Shown in pieces: positions 14,934 to 17,162 of a stretch of 17,162 bases of DNA. Numbering within the stretch: the first letter of the stretch is position 1; every line of letters begins with the position of its first letter. Below the pieces are notes generated by a model that searched no databases, had not been told where the DNA came from, and saw only the letters and a program-made list of their open reading frames with translations. Position numbers and translations under genes: made by a program. The DNA comes from Xanthobacteraceae bacterium (GTDB taxonomy: Bacteria > Pseudomonadota > Alphaproteobacteria > Rhizobiales > Xanthobacteraceae), in contig JASHYD010001444.1 in assembly GCA_030043175.1 (NCBI GenBank), positions 1 to 17,162 of the forward strand. Reading direction: 5' to 3'.

Positions 14934-15090
14934 TGGTCACTTCCGCTTATGGGCGTCGCCTGTCCCCAGCGCGCTGCCACACTTCTCATTCTTATAGGAA
15001 ATTATAGCTTACCAGATCGTCGCGAGACGCGCGAATGCCCGCTTGAGCAGCACCGGGGCGCGCTGGCATGCGTGCCCACCGTTGGGTCAT

Positions 15091-15108
15091 GGCCGGCTCG
15101 TCCCGGCC
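15091..15108. repeat. REP-like palindromic element
   Basis: GGCCGG-CTCGTC-CCGGCC is a perfect 6-bp stem with a 6-nt loop in the context 'TCATGGCCGG...CCCGGCCGTCCAC'. That context resembles the interspersed intergenic palindromes common in Bradyrhizobium and Rhodopseudomonas genomes. The match to that repeat class is from memory. Confidence 0.4.
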
Positions 15109-15273
15109 GTCCACTCTTAGTCGCTACCCCTTCGTCCCGGTCTCCCGGGTCGCCAGGAGGGCAGCGGGGCGCAGAAACCCGTAGGGCGGTGAAAGGCGCT
15201 GTGCTTTTAGGTGATTGCGACCCCGCGCGCCGACGCCACAGGGTGAGAGTGGCGCGCCGGCGCCCGAATGCCA

Positions 15274-15279
15274 TATAAT
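15274..15279 (+). promoter_or_regulatory. candidate -10 box for the DUF502 gene
   Basis: A perfect TATAAT stands 44 nt before the ATG at 15324 in a locally AT-rich patch. No good -35 hexamer exists 16-18 bp upstream, where the sequence is GC-rich. The gene also lacks an obvious Shine-Dalgarno. Confidence 0.35.
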
Positions 15280-15323
15280 TCAATAATCCGATCGCTTAGA
15301 GAACGCAGCAAAGTAGCGCACCT

Positions 15324-16139
15324 ATGAGCACAATCGATGACCTCGGAACGCCGCCGGGGCCCCCACCCAGCAAGCCGCCTGCCCATCAGACCGGCGTGGG
15401 TAGCCGCATCCGTAACTATTTCCTCACCGGTCTCGTGGTCGCGGGCCCGCTTGCCATCACGGTCTGGCTCACCTGGTCATTCATCACCTGGGTCGATAAC
15501 GTGGTGCGGCCGTTCGTACCAGTCGATTATCGCCCTGAAACCTATCTCCCCAGGACGATCCCGGGCACCGGCGTCTACCTGCCCGGCAAGATCCCCGGCA
15601 CCGGGCTCATCATTGTTTTCGTGGCGCTTACGCTGCTCGGCTTTCTGACCGCCAATCTGGTCGGCCGCAAGCTGGTCGAGGCCGGCGAGCGGCTGCTCGA
15701 CCGCATGCCGCTGGTGCGTTCGATCTATAAGGGCTTGAAGCAGGTGTTCGAGACCCTATTCTCGGAATCCGGATCAAGCTTCCGTACGGTCGGCCTGGTC
15801 GAGTTTCCTGCGCCCGGCATGTGGTCGCTCGTGTTTCTCTCCCAGCGGCCGAGCAAAGAGATAACCTCGCGACTGCCGAGCCGCGAGGAGCATGTATCCG
15901 TGTTCATGCCCTGCACCCCGAACCCCACCACAGGATTCTTTTTCTATGTCGCCCGCAGTGCCATCGTCGAGCTCGATATCCCGGTCGAAGCCGCCGCAAA
16001 GCTGATCATGTCGGCCGGGCTCATTCAGCCGGGCAACGGCGACAATGCGAAGAAGCTGGCGGCGCTCGCGGAAGCCGCAAAGACGGCAAGAGCCGCGCGG
16101 ATCGAGCCGGCGGAGGGAACGGCGAGGGTAGGGGAGTAG
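15324..16139 (+). CDS. DUF502-family membrane protein
   Basis: This 271-residue inner-membrane protein has a Pro-rich cytoplasmic start (1-25), helix one (about 32-56, NYFLTGLVVAGPLAITVWLT), a loop, and helix two (about 94-112, LIIVFVALTLLGFLTANLVG). The domain continues with RMPLVRSIYKGLKQVFETLF, FPAPGMWSLVFLSQ and FMPCTPNPTTGFFFYV, all DUF502 hallmarks. Its function is not established. The loop between the helices holds an 11-residue tandem repeat (74-84 and 85-95). The C-terminal 35 residues are Ala/Lys-rich and probably helical. A DUF502 gene near recG is common in Hyphomicrobiales. Confidence 0.9.
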   Translation: MSTIDDLGTPPGPPPSKPPAHQTGVGSRIRNYFLTGLVVAGPLAITVWLTWSFITWVDNVVRPFVPVDYRPETYLPRTIPGTGVYLPGKIPGTGLIIVFVALTLLGFLTANLVGRKLVEAGERLLDRMPLVRSIYKGLKQVFETLFSESGSSFRTVGLVEFPAPGMWSLVFLSQRPSKEITSRLPSREEHVSVFMPCTPNPTTGFFFYVARSAIVELDIPVEAAAKLIMSAGLIQPGNGDNAKKLAALAEAAKTARAARIEPAEGTARVGE

Positions 16140-16180
16140 CGAGAGCGCTCGGCCGGGCCGGTTTGCGTCAAGACAGCCAA

Positions 16181-16351
16181 TCAATGCCGGCGCGACGAAA
16201 CAGGCGGGCTTGGAACGCAAACGCCTAGACCGGACTCGGTTACAAAGCACTGCCGCCAAACATACCCGGGTGCCGAATGCCCGAATGTTGCATGCGTAAC
16301 ATTCAGCAGCGCGGCCAGCCCGAGGGCCATTGAGCGGGCTCGCAGAGTCAT
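16181..16351 (-). CDS. 56-residue secreted peptide
   Basis: The minus strand encodes a short protein starting MTLRARSMALGLAALLNVTH, with two Arg, a hydrophobic core and a likely cleavage near residues 20-26, followed by GHSAPGYVWRQCFV and GLGVCVPSPPVSSRRH. Two cysteines (35 and 45) could form a disulfide in the mature peptide. AGGAGA (plus 16357-16362) lies 5 nt before the ATG at 16351, good support for such a small gene. It follows the secreted protein at 16455-16748 on the same strand, with a hairpin between them. Function unknown. Confidence 0.55.
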   Translation of the reverse strand: MTLRARSMALGLAALLNVTHATFGHSAPGYVWRQCFVTESGLGVCVPSPPVSSRRH

Positions 16352-16379
16352 TGGAGTCTCCTATTGCTAGCACTTGATG

Positions 16380-16398
16380 TGATCGCCTGAAGCGATCA
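16380..16398. terminator. hairpin between two small secreted-protein genes
   Basis: TGATCGC (16380-16386) and GCGATCA (16392-16398) form a perfect 7-bp stem with a 5-nt loop. It lies 57 nt after the stop of the 16455-16748 gene and 29 nt before the start of the next gene on the minus strand. No T-run follows. It may weaken read-through between the genes or be a small operator. Confidence 0.35.
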
Positions 16399-16454
16399 GG
16401 TGGCAACGCACACGGCCCTTGGTGCGGCGACAACGGTCCGCGGCAACTCAATGC

Positions 16455-16748
16455 TCACGGGCGTCCTGTCGCTAACCGCGGAAAGCGCACCGTGATACGC
16501 CCGCGGTGAAAATCGGTCGTGGAGTAGACAAGCTGCGGAGAGCAGTTCCCCCGTGGTCCGCAGAGCGGGTGGCCGAAAAGACCGGGCTTTACATAGGTGA
16601 AGTCGAACGGGCCGTAGTAATGCCTGTAATCGCAGTGTGGAAAACACTCCTCGGCCGAAACAGCGCCCGTTCCAAACCACGTTCCAAGCGAGACGAAAGC
16701 CAAGGAAACGACTGCGAAATGATTTGCCAGCCTGTGGACGGCGTGCAT
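16455..16748 (-). CDS. small Cys-containing secreted protein
   Basis: This 97-residue protein has a signal peptide (MHAVHRLANHFAVVSLAFVS, cleaved near GAVSA at residue 31), then ECFPHCDYRHYYGPFDFTYV, KPGLFGHPLCGPRGNCSPQL and a basic end. Four cysteines in the mature part suggest two disulfides and a periplasmic location. An upstream extension to 16781 is possible, but GAGGGAG (plus 16756-16762) 7 nt before the ATG at 16748 decides the start; the same site and spacing are used by the 1144-1410 gene. The 'CxxxCDYxHxYGPxDxTYxxPGL' style is shared by small secreted proteins of rhizobia, function unknown. Confidence 0.7.
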   Translation of the reverse strand: MHAVHRLANHFAVVSLAFVSLGTWFGTGAVSAEECFPHCDYRHYYGPFDFTYVKPGLFGHPLCGPRGNCSPQLVYSTTDFHRGRITVRFPRLATGRP

Positions 16749-16798
16749 GACGACACTCCCTCGCACCGCCGAGGTGCGCATTGAGCTATAACTTGAAT

Positions 16799-16818
16799 CG
16801 ACGTGGATCGATCCGTCG
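16799..16818. promoter_or_regulatory. dyad upstream of the 16748 gene
   Basis: CGACGTGGATCGATCCGTCG contains the perfect 10-bp palindrome GGATCGATCC flanked by CGACG and CGTCG. It lies 50 nt upstream of the ATG at 16748, where an operator or promoter element would be expected. Position and symmetry are the only evidence. Confidence 0.25.
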
Positions 16819-16941
16819 GAGCGACTGGAAATCCAAGGATTGAACCCGCCGTTGCCCCGCGCTCACACTGACAGCATCGCTATGCCGCGATGAATGCCAT
16901 CCCCCGTCGTCAGGGGAATCGAAGGATCGCGAAAGCCGCTT

Positions 16942-17162
16942 TCACCCCGCCCCGATCAGCTGCACCGCCTCGTCGCGCTCGAACAAGTAGAGCAGCGCTC
17001 GCAATGCCTGCCCGCGCGCGCTCGCAAGGGTCGGATCGCGCGCGAGCACCAGCGCGGCGTCGTCACGGGCGGTGACCATCAGGTGGCGGTGGATGGCGGA
17101 CTGGGCGATTCGGAAGCCCGGCAGGCCGCTCTGGCGGATGCCGAGCACGTCGCCTTCGCCGC
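16942..17162 (-). CDS. recG: ATP-dependent DNA helicase RecG, C-terminal end (partial)
   Basis: Only the last 73 codons are in the window; the frame is open across the right edge. The text GEGDVLGIRQSGLPGFRIA corresponds to the end of the RecG helicase core, where 'GDxLGxxQSGxPxFRxA' is highly conserved, followed by the C-terminal extension with ARDDAALVLARDPTL and YLFERDEAVQLIGAG. RecG remodels stalled replication forks and branch-migrates Holliday junctions. The stop is TGA at 16942-16944. Downstream on the same strand, after about 190 nt, comes a small secreted-protein gene that is unlikely to be related in function. Confidence 0.92.
   Translation of the reverse strand, partial: GEGDVLGIRQSGLPGFRIAQSAIHRHLMVTARDDAALVLARDPTLASARGQALRALLYLFERDEAVQLIGAG

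Larger units (their letters stand above)
14934..15323. other. divergent intergenic region
   Basis: The two flanking genes diverge from here. Consensus TATAAT hexamers occur for both directions: minus strand 15006-15001 and plus strand 15274-15279, each without a good -35 match. Between them, 15085-15200 is rich in short GC palindromes, including the REP-like stem at 15091-15108. No gene in this stretch is supportable. Confidence 0.45.

Noticed and set aside
15774..16451. 225-codon minus-strand frame through the end of DUF502
   Set aside because: Shadow of DUF502; in its right part a different frame holds the better supported 56-residue secreted peptide.
16931..16950. GAAAGC-C-GCTTTC palindrome at the recG stop
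   Set aside because: A loop of one to three bases with a 5-bp stem is not a credible terminator, and it lies at the stop codon itself.
1..17162. CRISPR arrays, rRNA or complete insertion sequences
   Set aside because: No regularly spaced repeats, no rRNA-like sequence and no complete transposase or paired terminal repeats were seen.

Overview
The window looks like a chromosomal accessory stretch of a GC-rich alphaproteobacterium of the Hyphomicrobiales (Bradyrhizobium / Rhodopseudomonas / Pseudolabrys-like). Support for this is the recG end beside a DUF502 membrane protein, several very small secreted proteins with Ala-rich signal peptides, a TctC/Bug binding protein, and strong third-position GC in all convincing genes. 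The placement is inferred from gene style; no marker gene fixes the genus.

Layout. Positions 1-1900, minus strand: a secreted protein (17-571), a one-helix membrane peptide (744-890), a small secreted protein (1144-1410), an AT-rich gap and a doubtful small ORF. Positions 1886-3091: a TetR repressor and a divergent DUF2306 membrane protein, with two matching 19-bp operators between them. Positions 3092-3503: debris, including a tyrosine-recombinase-like tail and a 20-bp tandem duplication. Positions 3501-4457, minus: an ACMSD/resorcylate-decarboxylase-like amidohydrolase. Positions 4458-5608: a gap of over 1 kb with no supportable gene. Positions 5609-9891, plus: a membrane-fusion protein and an RND pump overlapping by ATGA. 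Positions 10293-10739: a Gly/Tyr-rich secreted protein gene broken by what looks like a remnant of a group II intron (domain V is recognisable). Positions 11082-12182, plus: a TctC-like solute-binding protein, convergent with a dienelactone-hydrolase-like gene (12218-12952, minus). Then a cupin (13245-13754) and a conserved secreted protein (13956-14933), both minus. Positions 15324-16139, plus: DUF502. Positions 16181-16351 and 16455-16748, minus: two small secreted proteins. The 3' end of recG runs off the right edge.

How the genes work together. Two units are clear: the repressor/DUF2306 pair with its operators, and the two-gene RND efflux operon, which has no outer-membrane channel gene or regulator next to it. 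The amidohydrolase, TctC-like receptor, dienelactone hydrolase and cupin would suit uptake and breakdown of aromatic or carboxylic acids, but they sit in separate units on both strands, so a shared pathway is only a guess. I did not find a new multi-gene system. The most unusual items are the intron-like relic inside a secreted-protein gene, the paired operators, and in-frame tandem duplications in two otherwise standard proteins.
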